A stretch of DNA of 64,000 nucleotides from Amorphophallus konjac (Eukaryota > Streptophyta > Magnoliopsida > Alismatales > Araceae): the NCBI GenBank assembly GCA_022559845.1, contig CM040124.1:71385491-71449490 (forward strand). Direction: 5' to 3'. Each line of letters starts with the position of its first letter. The first letter of the stretch is position 1. Below are positions 20,992 to 31,813 of the stretch, in pieces. The notes under the pieces were generated by a model, which was not told where the DNA came from, ran no database searches, and worked only from the letters and a program-made list of their open reading frames with translations. The position numbers and the translations under genes are program-made.

Positions 20992-22258
20992 TCAACAAAA
21001 AGGAGTAGTAAGGGGGGGAAAGTTAATTAGCTTGGTTATCAGAAGTAGGGTGCTAGAGATCAAAGCCTCAAGGAGAGGCAGGAGGTATCCGAGATGCCTG
21101 AGAAAATCAGAGAGATCATCAAACTTGGAGTTTTGAATGCCAATGGCAGTATGGAGTGAGTCAATGGAGTTGGCCATGGCAGCGAACTTCTGATGATAAG
21201 TATCATGATGAAGCTTGAGTTCTTTGACTTCCCGTGTGAGGGCATCCACTGATTCTTTGACATTGCAAACTCGTCAAATTTGGTGTTCATTGATGTATCT
21301 GCTGAAGATGTAGCCTGTGACACTCTGGTTCTGGCAGTTCTGCTGATGGGTTCTTCATGATCTTCACCTTCATTCTGCTCAGGCCCTGCTGTCGGGGCTT
21401 TACCTTTCTGTGACGGAAGAGTACGAACAAGAACACCATTTATCAATTCATATCCCATGTTGGTGCAGATGGATGGGATAGTATAGATGTCGGCATCCTT
21501 AATTGGATGACTGACCTGCTGACTCAAGTCAATATGCAAGGACTGAAAATTGGTGTTAAAGCAGCTTTATAAGGTAAATTCCGGTTCTTGGACTTCCTGC
21601 AGCTGGTTATGTACTCCATCATCACTTTTGGGAAGTTAACCGGTTCTCCACTCATGATTTGTACAAATAGGAATTTGTGCATGTCAGTTACTTGTTCCCT
21701 AGACCCTGATCTTGGCAATAGAATAGTGGTCATCATGTGATGCAGAATTCTCTGAAGGGATGGGAATTCATTTGCATTGAGCTTCGGTACACACCCTGGT
21801 GTTGCTACCTTATCCATCATTAGTTCATATGCAAGTTCTTCAGAATAAATGGCTTCTTCATAAATCACCCCACTATCCCAAGGCAAATTTAGAGCTTTTC
21901 CTATCAATTGAGCAGTTAAAGGAATAGAATGCCCATCTAATTTTGTGTGCATCTCATCATTTTTTACAGCCATATTTCCATAGAACTGATGAACTAGTGA
22001 ATGATAGACTCTTCTGTGCTCAGTCATGAATGGAATCAAATTTGGCTGCTTCCTCAACAATTCTACTAACCTTGGCAGAGCAATTTCGATGCTTCTAAAA
22101 TCAACGGCATGAGGTCGTAACACTTTTCTCTCAACCATCATTTTTGTTTCAGCAGCCCTTTTCCTTGTCTGAGCCTGGGCTTCTTTGTCCTTGGGCCGTA
22201 GCTCTGTTAGGATGCGGGCTTCCTCCCTCTCTAACACCGATCTTTTCTTGGGTGCCAT
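20992..22258 (-). pseudogene. ORF3 of E2, SIRE env-like protein with frameshifts
   Basis: The ORF starts at MAPKKRS (22258). Its first segment to 21524 matches the globular part of E1 ORF3: VHQFYGNMAVKND here against VQQFYGFLAVRND there, and LQRILHHMMT against LQRVLHHMFT. Two frame changes (near 21540 and 21255) lead to a charged linker and a C-terminal segment with heptad-like spacing (MDALTREVKELKLHHD). Total length is near that of the E1 copy. No membrane segment is obvious. It is broken but recognisable, so the E2 family kept ORF3 although it lost pol. Confidence 0.8.
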
Positions 22259-22764
22259 TTGTGCAGCTTGGCAAGCAGATGGAGGACGGAGACGCGGTAG
22301 TGAGACCCTCGAGCAGATGGAGGGCTTCCTCTGACTGTCTTGACTTCACGCCACGAACAGCAACTTCTTCCAAACATATGTGCTTCGTACGAGGGCGACG
22401 TGATGGCTTCAAGAGGAAGAAGAAGGGGCGAACGCCGCCGCTCGCCGGAGGGTGCCTCTGGAAGAGGTGGCGTGGAGGAGCCGCAGAGGGCTGGAGGGGG
22501 AGTGGAGAGGAGGAGCTGCGGAGGCTTGGGAAGAGGAGGATCGTCCGTTGGAGGTGCGGACGGTCGCCCGTGGAAGGTCACGGAGGAAGGTTAGGGCAGG
22601 AGAGAATGGGTTTACGATGTAGAGCAGAGGGTTTAAGGAAGATGGTTCGATCAGATTTGGCCAAAGGAAGACACCCAGGTCACCTTGGGTTCGAGCTAGA
22701 GAGCAACAGGTGTGAGGAGTGAACCCTGCGGTCCGGTTCACAAACCGGGTTCCGAAACAAAAGT

Positions 22765-22855
22765 GTCGACCTTGTGGGTCGACACATTTTGGTGACAATT
22801 CTGTCTCGCGAGAAAAAGAAGAAGCACGGGTAAAAGGTCGACCTTAGGGGTCGAC
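22765..22855 (-). promoter_or_regulatory. two GTCGAC pairs upstream of ORF3 in E2
   Basis: Cores start at 22765 and 22778 (13 bp) and at 22837 and 22850 (13 bp). The outer arms AAGTGTCGAC and GTCGACAC repeat those of the E2 LTR. They lie about 510 bp upstream of the ORF3 start on the minus strand. The spacing equals that of the E2 LTR pairs and differs from the 22 bp of E1. No clear TATA box was found between them and ORF3. Confidence 0.7.
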
Positions 22856-22859
22856 ACTT

Positions 22860-24985
22860 CTTCTGCACTTTGAAGAATCAAGTGGAATGCAGTGAATTGA
22901 AGGCCAAATGAATCAAACTTGGTATCCACGAAATGATAAACACAAATTGGGAAATGTGTGGGTAGTTCAAATGGGAAAAGTTGATCTTGGACAAGTGAAA
23001 TCAAATAGCCACACTTGGATGATCAATTTAATTAAGCATTCAAGCATTCATTTCTATTATCCATCACAAATCATTGAGATTGAAATGTTGCAAGGAATCA
23101 TACCAGATTTGAGTTGAATACATTTCATTCCCATGAATAGCATTGAAGCCAAGTTGCTTACCTTATCTCCTTCATTCTGAGCACTTCAAAGAACTTAAGA
23201 TTAAAGCATGTTAGAGTGACCAATTGCAACCTATTGACTCTGTGCATCAGAACTCATGGTCAGTGAAATATGAGACAAAGTCCGAGGAATGGACACAATC
23301 TCAGAGCAGTAACTCAACGCACAAAATAGTTCAATCAGAATTTGTATTCCTTTCAGCCATCACAATTTTTAGTTGGTCACAAGAGAGTGATTCTAACCAA
23401 CTCAGTTCAACAATCAAACATACATGGTTTTCTCTTCAGCAAAATCTATTTTTAGAGGAAATTCTGAGAATATGAGTGAGATAGTAGATTCAAAGTGAGT
23501 TGCATGCTCCAATTAGGGGGTTTAACAATCAAGTTCTTATTGTGCATTCCTAGCATGCAGGCAAACAAGCAAGCATATTTAGGTATAAGATCAAGCATGA
23601 AGGTCCCTTAAGGACGGGTATAAGAAGAATGCAATGGATTTAAGCAATTATGTCCATGAACCATATTAACATGGTTGTGCTTACAAGTAGACGTACTGCT
23701 TAACCATTGATGATCAACTAATTCAGGAAATACATTCAAACAATCAAGCTCAGATTCAACATGTGAACGATGAAGAATGACTTTCAAAACAATATGGATA
23801 ATCATATGTTCTAAGTAACACTAACAAGAATCTCTCCTCCCTACATTTCAATACAAAATGCTCGGCTGTTGGTAGCTTCGCACAGTCCCATACAAATTTG
23901 TATTTATTAAATAGCAACATGACTAACCTTTTGACACGAGGCATGCCCTTTGTCTCAGGGGCAATTCCCGGTTACTCGGTATCATCATTTATGATAATGT
24001 GGATAAGACACTTTCCGATGCGAGTTTCCTCCTTTATTTCAGGGGGGATTCCCGATGTACTCGATGTCAAATCACACTTATTCAATTTTTTGAGGGACTG
24101 ACAGCTTTTTCCTCACGAGTCATTAGACATTAACGTAGGGATTTAAGAATCCTTAAAAGTGTTTAGTGGAATAACAGAGATCCTTATTGAATGAAGTCAG
24201 TTGTATCAAGGTTCCATATGAAGTGAGTGATTGAACAGATAGTAGAACATGAATTAGCCTTTTCAAGGTTTTGTCTCCCCCTAAGTGTATGCACGGTTGA
24301 AAACCAAAAAGACCTTGTTAACATGTGTCATGAGTCATTCATGCCTGAATTAATGCAAATTTATTTAACAAGGTTGTTCAGTCGTAGAAGAGTTCAAAAA
24401 GAACCGGGTGTATATTATATACATTCAGGTAAATCAAGATGATGTATTCAAGCAATTTGATTGCCGGTACGTGGCGGAGTACGTAGGTCCGAAGACCACA
24501 CTCACGCATGATGAAAGCTTCCAGGTGGACTTAATCTACCTTTCCACTGACACTATTTTATATACCGATTAATCATGGCATTCATGCACACGAATATGAA
24601 ATGTATGCGAGTCAGTGCAACATGATGACATATGATTAAAGTTTTATTTGTATTCACAAGTATGCAAAAAGATGTATTGTGTATGGATGTAAGATGTGTG
24701 TGCTTTATGTGTAAAATTCAACTATGTGTAAAATTCAACTCTTATTCACAAAAAGAGACGAGTGTAGCTAGAGAATGCTTTGTGAACAATTGCAAAATTA
24801 TAGTTATTCACACAAGAAAACATGAGTGAAAGCCGATAAACTATATGAATAATTGCAAAAGATTGTTATTCACACGTGAAAGTAAAAGTGGAATGCATTA
24901 CCACATAGGCTCATCAGTTTCTTGCCTTGGAGGAGTTTTATTCTATTGACAGCTTCTTCCATCACAAGGCATTCCTGCAAAACAA
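22860..24985 (-). other. filler where pol should be in E2
   Basis: AT-rich, with no protease, integrase, RT or RNase H motif in any frame. A phrase around TCAGGGG.AATTCCCG is repeated near 23956 and 24038. The stretch at about 24470-24590 (GGTACGTGGCGGAG, then TATATACC) resembles 52720-52850 inside a TGTAATGCCC-type LTR. The filler may therefore hold an old chromovirus LTR fragment or captured DNA. Just after gag, the frame keeps a short trace of the usual pol entry (VLQECL). Confidence 0.5.
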
Positions 24986-24990
24986 GATTT

Positions 24991-26670
24991 TCACTTTGAG
25001 GTTTTGGGAACCCAAGTCATCTTGGGTCCCTGGGGGTTAGCTGCACCACGACTTGTAGCTTTCCACATTTTCCTTGCATTCAGATCGTCAAGGTGTAATA
25101 ACGAGCAATCATTCATGGCATGTCCCACATAACCACAGTAATGACAATACACATGTGGTTTCAATTTCTTTGGTTGAACATAAGCATTGGACTTTTGTGA
25201 ATATCTAGGGGGTCTTTGATTTTGATTATGAAATCTGGGTTTCACATTTAACAACCAATAATTTTTCATAGTATGGCCCATTTTCCCACAATGAAAACAT
25301 TCAACTTTTCTTTTCTGATCAGCTTGAAATCTATTGTCATGCATCTTACAAACATTCAAGTCATCCTCTTTCATTAAACTACAATCATGCATTAGATGTC
25401 CAAGCTCACCACAATAGTGACATGAAGTATTGTTGTGTTTTGGAGCTTGGGATTTCACATCAAGTTTCTTTGCATGCATAATGGACTTTTGTTTGACAGA
25501 TGAAGAGGTATTTGGTGTACTTGAGGAACTAGAAGCATGCACAAACGAAGTTTTGTTTTCGGATTAAGTGCTTCCTTTTTACTAGGATTGCATCCTGGAC
25601 CTTCCCGTTGGAAGTTCACCTTAGTTCCCAAGAGTTTGTTTAGATTCTCTTCACCACTCACAAACTTGCCCAATGATTTGTTTAGGTCAACGATTTCACT
25701 TTGAAGTGAAGCAATTACAAGTTCACAAGACAGAATTTCATTTTCACAAGAAGTGACCTTTTCATTTAGAGTGGCATTTATCGTCTTGTAAGATTCTATT
25801 TCCTGTTCTAGAATACTTACATTCTCACTTTCTTGAGCGACCATGGACTTGCCTTTTTCAAATGTCAAAAGTCTTTCACACATGGTCGAATTTAATTGTT
25901 TCAGATTTTCAAGTTCAGATTTCAACAGATCATTTTCTTTATCAGATTTCTCGAGGTACTTCTGTTTTCCCTCTAGCAAGGAGATTTGAATGAGCAAAAC
26001 ATCGTTGTCCCCTTTTAGTTTTTCATTTTTATCCAGAAGGGACTTGGCATCTATCTCAGAATCAAGAAGTTTATCAAAGAGTTTATCATCATCTGATAAA
26101 GAATCTAACTTGCTTTTTAGACTCTCTTTAGTTTCCTTAAGCAATGAAACTTGGCATGTCAGAAGTTCATATTCTTTTTCCAGTTCTTCAATTTTTGAAA
26201 TTCGATCAATGCATTTCACACAAGAAAAATTATCATGGATATTTTCATTAGACCTTTTCTTCAGTGCTTTGTTTTCATGTTTCATCTTTTGATATTTTTT
26301 TGACAGTTCTTCATAGTCATCTACTAAATCTTCAAAAGATAATTCATCTTCATCTGATTTAGAGCTTACCTCCTCAGCACTTTCATCACAAGTCTGATAA
26401 ATATATCAGCCATTAATCCCCTCAGTCCTTGCTTCTCTTGAGCTAGCATTAACTTGTCCATAAGTTCTTTGGCGGTTCTGCAAGAGGAGACAAATGTGAA
26501 CCTATTAGTATTGACAGAATTTTTTAGCAATCTCAAAATTGTAGAATTTTCATGACTCTTTAGTATGTCTTGGTTGGACCACTTGGTCTCATCCCGAGGC
26601 AGCTTATGAGGACCATCATTAACTAACTTCCACAAGTTTGGATCAATTGAATTTATGGTCTTACACATTT
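24991..26670 (-). pseudogene. gag of E2, main part (coiled coil and three zinc knuckles)
   Basis: The minus-strand SIRE gag continues from the piece at 29461-29547 after the solo LTR. The N-terminal region has CKTINSIDPNLWKLV and LWxLV-type capsid features, then an apparent internal deletion near 26380. A long acidic coiled coil follows (about 26285-25620; SKIEELEKEYELL, LLKSELENLKQL). After a frameshift near 25560 come three CCHC knuckles: CHYCGELGHLMHDC, CFHCGKMGHTMKNY (last cysteine lost) and CHYCGYVGHAMNDC. It ends in the typical TWVPKTS just before 24991. Gag would package element RNA. Damage is moderate. Confidence 0.88.
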
Positions 26671-27811
26671 TGTTGAGCAATGATTTTGATGATAACTAAA
26701 CTTCATGTGTGATGAAGATTGTTGAGCTATGACTTTGATGATAACTAAACCTCATGTGTGATGATAGTGGTTTTGATAATCACAACATATTGTGTGCTTG
26801 ATTAGTGGAAAACATCTTCATGATAAATGAACTCACATGTGGCTATATTATCTTACAGGTTGCTTTACTAAAACATCTTCATGATAAATGAACTCACATG
26901 TGGCTATCTTATCTTGCAGGTTGCTTTACTAAGTAGGTTGATGATTGAATCATGCATGCTACACATTAGTCTTTGGAGGTTTCATGTGAAGACTATGCTT
27001 CTCAATGAAATGGTTGAGTCCTTATGGATATGAAATTGATTGCATGGCCTTGTGTTGTGTAAATGCATAGCCATTTCATTACATGCTCTGTTGAGGATTT
27101 CCTCTGGTTCTTGCATATCATGAATGCATGAGTGATGGCTCCTAGTCATTCTGATCATATGGCTTAAATGCTTTGAAATAGTTTAAGGGAGAACTGGGTT
27201 GAAGTTGGGATCTTCAGATTCGTTGGTTGAATATTAACTTGCTTCTAAATTCCCGAAAGTGCAGGTTAACATTTCCCACATTATGATGGATTCAAGGTAA
27301 GAATTTATATTGGAATCCATGGTGACACTCTTCTAATCTTGAGTTGAAAAATGGGTTCTCAAGTGCTTTCATACAGATCTTTCATGTGGATTCTTATATG
27401 CCTCGTGATAATGCTTTCGTAATCATATTTCATGTCATTTGGGTCTTGGTCTCAAAACTAGCTTCATATGTTAATGCATGACCCATATATTTTGATCTTG
27501 ATCTAACCTCTTGGTTTATCATGTTTTTCAGGATGCAAAATCATTGTTGATCTTCATGGGATTATGATAATATTTAATCAATTGTTTCCCTTTAGTTGAT
27601 GAGGTTTTAGTTATTTTTAAACTCAAACTGCCTTACAGTCTTCACCATTTTCAATCCAACCATTGGATCTCCATTCTAAAAATTTTATGTTATAGCTTTG
27701 GGAGTCCTCTTTCCAACGCTTCCAGTCTCGCTTCGATCGGAGTTCGGAGCTAGGAGAATTAATTCTGCCACCAAAGCGTGCAGAGCTGTTTTTATGAAGC
27801 TGCCTGAAAGG

Positions 27812-28204
27812 GTCGACCCTTAGGGTCGACCCCTCAAGAAAGAGTCAACCCTAAGGGTCGACCCCTGTAAACCAGAACCAAAATTTGTTCTGTTTGGGTT
27901 CTGGAAACCCAAGGGTCGACCCTTGGGGTCGACCCCTTGAATTCTGGAAACCCGAGGGTCGACCCCAAGGGTCGACCCATGTAAAACAGAACACAAAATC
28001 CATTCTGTTTGACTTCTGTATGCCCAAGGGTCGACCCCAAGGGTCGACCCATGCCCCGAGGGTCGACCCCAAGGGTCGACCCCTACAGGTCCTCTTGCTA
28101 TTTTTGTTGAACCAGAACCTGGTTCTGAGAGGGTCGACCCCTGGGGTCGACTCATGAACTTCTGGACCTCTAGCACAGCACGAGGGTCGACCCCAAGGGT
28201 CGAC
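27812..28204 (+). promoter_or_regulatory. eight GTCGAC pairs in the solo LTR U3
   Basis: Pairs start at 27812, 27844 (first member decayed to GTCAAC), 27915, 27958, 28030, 28062, 28133 and 28186. Every pair is exactly 13 bp core to core (GGGTCGACCCnnAGGGTCGAC form). Distances between pairs are 32, 71, 43, 72, 32, 71 and 53 bp, so a two-pair unit of about 103-115 bp is itself repeated. The last core is 140 bp upstream of the TATA box. Confidence 0.9.
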
Positions 28205-28340
28205 CCTTCTGTTCTGGGCGGCGTCAGTTTTGTTGACTTGTTGGTTTCGAGCCACATGGGCTTATACAGCTGTTAGGGTCTCCGGGAATCACTCCATAAT
28301 ATATGGATCTGGTCCCCTGAACGTCCCTTGACCTGTCTAG

Positions 28341-28351
28341 GAGTATAAATC
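28341..28351 (+). promoter_or_regulatory. TATA box of the solo LTR
   Basis: GAGTATAAATC, the best TATA match in this LTR. It is followed by AAACCCTAAG and the GT-rich leader. Confidence 0.7.
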
Positions 28352-29075
28352 ATCTTGTTAAGGGTGTAAACCCTAAGGGATTTTCGTATACACTATTTTC
28401 AGGTTTCTTTCTAACCCTTCTTTGTGCAGGTCACAGCACCCACCTCCAGCCCTTGTTCCTCTTGTGTTTGTGCGTGAATGTGAAGGGAAGAAGGAGGATT
28501 CGAAGTTCCAATCAACCCTCTACTGCTGGCTACGAGTGAAAACAAGATTCAAGCTCATCCGATTCAAGATTGTCAAGAACGTCTTCCTGCTGCACAAGTG
28601 TTCGATTAAATTCCGAGAAGAGAAAGGGGGAGCTTCTACAAGGATAAATCATTCTCTCTTCACACCTTTCATTCTGATTCTTTGAGTTTAAACTTCAACA
28701 TATGTTGTAATCTTTATCTCAGATATTTGTGTGTGTGTGGATCATTGTTGGATCCGTGGTCGTGTGTGTGTCGTGATTTATTCGTGTGTGTATGTAGGTC
28801 TTCCTAGATCTAAATTTGTGTGTGTGGGTGTCTAGTTAGATCAGTTCTGTATCTTGTGTGTGGTTTGCTGCACTTGTGGCAGTGTGTGTTCGTGTTGGTG
28901 ATCCGGCCATCGGATCGTGTATGTGTTGTTATTCCGGTCGTTGGACGGTGTGGGAGACTACGTCTCTGTGTGTGTGTCTGTGTTTTGGGGCGTGTCCCCG
29001 TGTGTGTGTGCAGGCGTCATCCTGCGTGTGTATTTGGAGCGTCGTCTCCGGTTGGGAATTTATTCCCGAGTGAAG

Positions 29076-29140
29076 CCTCACCTAGTTTGGTGAGGGGTGG
29101 ACGTAGGGAGCCCGTCGTGGTCCCGAACCACCTTAAAATC
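29076..29140 (+). other. conserved leader stem-loop and box in the solo LTR
   Basis: CCTCACC (29076-29082) and GGTGAGG (29089-29095) pair across a 6-nt loop, then GGTGGACGTAGGG and CCGAACCACCTTAAAA follow. The block is shared with E1 and E2 although the rest of the three LTRs is very different. Confidence 0.65.
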
Positions 29141-29460
29141 CCTGTGTATTGTGGTTTGCTTTGCGCACTGGTTTGGTTTATTTTGTGTATCCATCTATAT
29201 GATCGTGTGGGATCGGTGAACTTGAGAGAATCGGTTTAATGGCTTAATCAACTTCCTTAATTCTGTTATATGTCATTAACTCCACCGTGTGCACTCGTCT
29301 TGTCTCATAATGTTTGTTGTTATCAACCTTGCCAGATCAACAGTTTTGGGTGTTTTAATTGTTGTCTCATTGCCTTTGATAAAAGGTCAAGAGTTTTATT
29401 TAAAATTGTAGTCACCCAATTCACCTCCCTCTTGGGTGTCATTGATCGAGGGACCCAACA

Positions 29461-29547
29461 CATTCTTCCCAGCCATGAGTTAAAGTCATCACCATTATAA
29501 AAGGGTAAGGAAGTCAAAGAAGCAATATCTGAAGAAGCATTCATCAT
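29461..29547 (-). pseudogene. gag N-terminus of E2 (first piece)
   Basis: The minus-strand start is at 29547 (MMNASSDIASL), followed by LPFYNGDDFNSW, the conserved N-terminal F-N-G-x-x-F-x-x-W pattern of copia gag. The frame is interrupted at 29461 by the solo LTR and carries on at 26670. Confidence 0.85.
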
Positions 29548-29603
29548 TCAAAACTACACTAGGATCCCTCTGAAGATCGTTTGATCTAATATAACATGGC
29601 CGA

Positions 29604-29615
29604 GCTCTGATACCA
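29604..29615 (-). other. primer binding site of E2
   Basis: Minus-strand TGGTATCAGAGC, 2 bp inside the 5' LTR. It is a perfect complement of the initiator tRNA-Met 3' end, and it proves the minus orientation of E2. Confidence 0.92.
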
Positions 29616-29617
29616 AT

Positions 29618-31813
29618 TGTTGGGTCCCACAGTGTAGTGGCACGGATCTAGAGGGGGGTGAATAGATCTCTCTCTAAAAATTAAGTCCAATTAAAATAAC
29701 TTGAAAGCTTCTCAATCAAACCTCACCAAACGTGCAAGTGACAAGATCACACACGGAGAGATGGCAATTTGAACTAGCAGTATACGTTAACAAATTTAGC
29801 ATCAATGTGCAAGATAGTCAATAATCCATCCTGTGAATGGTGGTAGAGGATAAGGAACAAACACACAACCAATCACACATGCACAAAGATTTTTTAGGTG
29901 GTTCGGGACCACAACGGGTACCCTACGTCCACCCCTCACCACCTCGGTGAGGCTTCACTAGAACGCTACTCAAGGTAGCACACGGGGACGAACCCCGATA
30001 CACCACATGCTGCACGACGGCAGCAAACCACACACACACGAGCTCGACACTAAACACGCTGCAGTGCAGCACACACACGAGGGTGAACCCTCAACACAGT
30101 GCTCAGCACCACACACACACACCAAGACAGGGACGCACCCCAACAATGATTCCACACTCGGAGTCGCCGCTCCGAACACACACACAATATTCTTCAGTTT
30201 AAAAGATGAACACAGACATTCATTTGTAAGCTCACTAGACATAAACAAGCATGAATAACTCTAAACATGGATGAATATTGAGTTGAGCAAACTCTTGATC
30301 GTAAATGGTGAAACTTGGCTCCTTGATGGCTTCTGGGGATGAATAGATTGGAGAAGATGTCTTCACAAAGCTTCTCTGGTTCGGATCGGAAGAATGGACG
30401 TAGATTGTTCAAGCCCCTTTCACTTCTCTTGACTCACGATCAAGACCATGGGTAATGGAGAGATGATATCCCCATGGTACTTCAGCAAACTTACTGCATG
30501 AAGGTTGATTATAAGCTTCTCTTCCCTTCAATCGAACTCAGAATGTCATGGGAGGAAGCTTCTTTCTCTTGCGGCTGCACACCCTGCAAAAAACCCCAAA
30601 TTGTATATGCATTAGATCCTCTCTCATCTCTCCAATAAACCCTATCTCGTCCGATTTATACCCAAGAGGAATGGGCGGCCACGTGGAGGATATTATCCCC
30701 CAAGGACCAATCGCAATAGGGCATAAAAAGAGGGGATCGAGCTAGGGCTCTGGCAGCCACGCGAACCGGCATGTTTTCCGGTTGCCGGAAAGTGTCGACC
30801 CCATGGGTCGACACTCGCGTTCGGGAAAGACACAACAAAGCCCAAACAGAACCCAACGTAGAAAGTGTCGACCCATGGGGTCGACACTTTTCACCTGTGG
30901 CAATAATAAAAGGCCACGGCAGAAAGTCCCAGAATAAGTGTCGACCTTGTGGGTCGACACTTATGTCCAGGGTTTTGAAACATGAACCCAGACAGAACCT
31001 CGCAATAAAAAGGTCGACCCTGTGGGTCGACTTTTTATCCCCAAGTTCGAAGACATAAGAGGGCCGACTTAAAACACCAGACCCTTGGACTAAGTGTCGA
31101 CCCATGGGGCCGACACTTTTCCTGACATAAGCAAACAATAACAAAACACACAAAGGGGTGATCCTAAAGACATGAGATATTAAAAACATCTACATGTATG
31201 GAAGAAAAAAGCAACTCTACCCCAAAAATCACAGATAAGCCAAGTAGTTATATATAGGGAATTACCTTGGGGTTTGTTCATCCAAACTACACAAGAATCC
31301 TCCTTCAACCATTCAATCAAAGCAACTTACTATTTTAATGTTTCAGTTGAATGATAGCCACTTGATCTTGACATTTGGTCTCCATTGAAAGTCCCTGTCA
31401 AAGTTACACACTTAAGGTCAGCCTTCAGTTCTCATTTGCTTTCATTAAGATTAGTCTCTAACTCTCATCAATCACTCAATATCTAGACTAAGTTTCTTCA
31501 AACCACATGTTAGCTATCACAATAGCTTCAATCCTATCCAAATCAACTAAGGAAGAGTTAGGAGAATTTCACCCGAATTGTTCGGAGACTTTCCTTTCTC
31601 ACTAACTCCTGTAAACATACCAAAGCATATGTTAGTTAACTTCATCAAATCAGTTGACCGTGTCATACACTAGCCATTCAATCAAATAGAATTTGCTCAG
31701 TTCATTTCAGATCCATAAGCTACATATGCAAGATGTTAACATGGAACACAATCACATGGTATTTAGTTCATCATCAAAAATCCTTTATACATGGTTATGC
31801 ACGGGGTTCAACA
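29618..31813 (-). repeat. 5' LTR of E2
   Basis: About 2196 bp, matching 18335-20531. It starts (minus strand) TGTTGAACCCCGTGC and ends GGGACCCAACA. TATA complement at 30652-30661; five GTCGAC pairs at 30794-31114; leader stem-loop at 29934-29952. Confidence 0.92.
30794..31114 (-). promoter_or_regulatory. five GTCGAC pairs in the E2 5' LTR U3
   Basis: Pairs start at 30794, 30867, 30940, 31013 and 31096, giving intervals of 73, 73, 73 and 83 bp, with 13 bp inside each pair. The last partner has decayed to GCCGAC. AAAGTGTCGACCC and GGGTCGACACTTT near 30863-30891 form 13-bp arms around a 3-nt centre. The nearest pair is about 135 bp from the TATA box. Confidence 0.88.

Larger units (their letters stand above)
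26671..29460 (+). repeat. solo LTR of a third SIRE-type family, inserted in E2 gag
   Basis: It starts TGTTGAGCAATG and ends GGGACCCAACA, 2790 bp. Near-perfect 5-bp duplications flank it, CATTT at 26666-26670 and CATTC at 29461-29465. The E2 gag frame stops at one edge and resumes at the other. Inside are a 61-bp tandem duplication (26811 and 26872), eight GTCGAC pairs (27812-28204), a TATA box (GAGTATAAATC, 28341-28351), a GT-rich tract (about 28725-29030) and the leader stem-loop (29076-29140). No internal region remains, so it is best read as a product of LTR-LTR recombination. Confidence 0.9.
18335..31813 (-). mobile_element. SIRE-type retrotransposon E2, minus strand, lacking pol
   Basis: LTRs at 18335-20531 (3') and 29618-31813 (5') flank the element, between perfect GATGT duplications at 18330-18334 and 31814-31818. 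On the minus strand the order is 5' LTR, primer site, gag (interrupted by a solo LTR), a noncoding filler, a GTCGAC cluster, ORF3, PPT and 3' LTR. No integrase, RT or RNase H motif exists inside. Removing the solo LTR leaves about 10.7 kb. I counted about 22 differences in the first 445 bp of the LTR pair, so it is not a recent insertion. Confidence 0.92.

Noticed and set aside
27812..28204. CRISPR-like array (short repeats with spacers)
   Set aside because: Units are self-palindromic, spacing is paired and irregular, spacers are partly repeated, and the context is a plant LTR.
27820..28257. Overlapping frames with repeated GSTLGVDP or VDPWGRP phrases
   Set aside because: They are translations of the GTCGAC palindrome cluster in U3. 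Both strands and several frames are open, so they are not proteins.
3725..31114. GTCGAC sites as SalI cloning junctions or vector contamination
   Set aside because: They are embedded in natural LTR sequence with decayed variants (GTCAAC, GCCGAC) and recur at the same places in both E2 LTRs.
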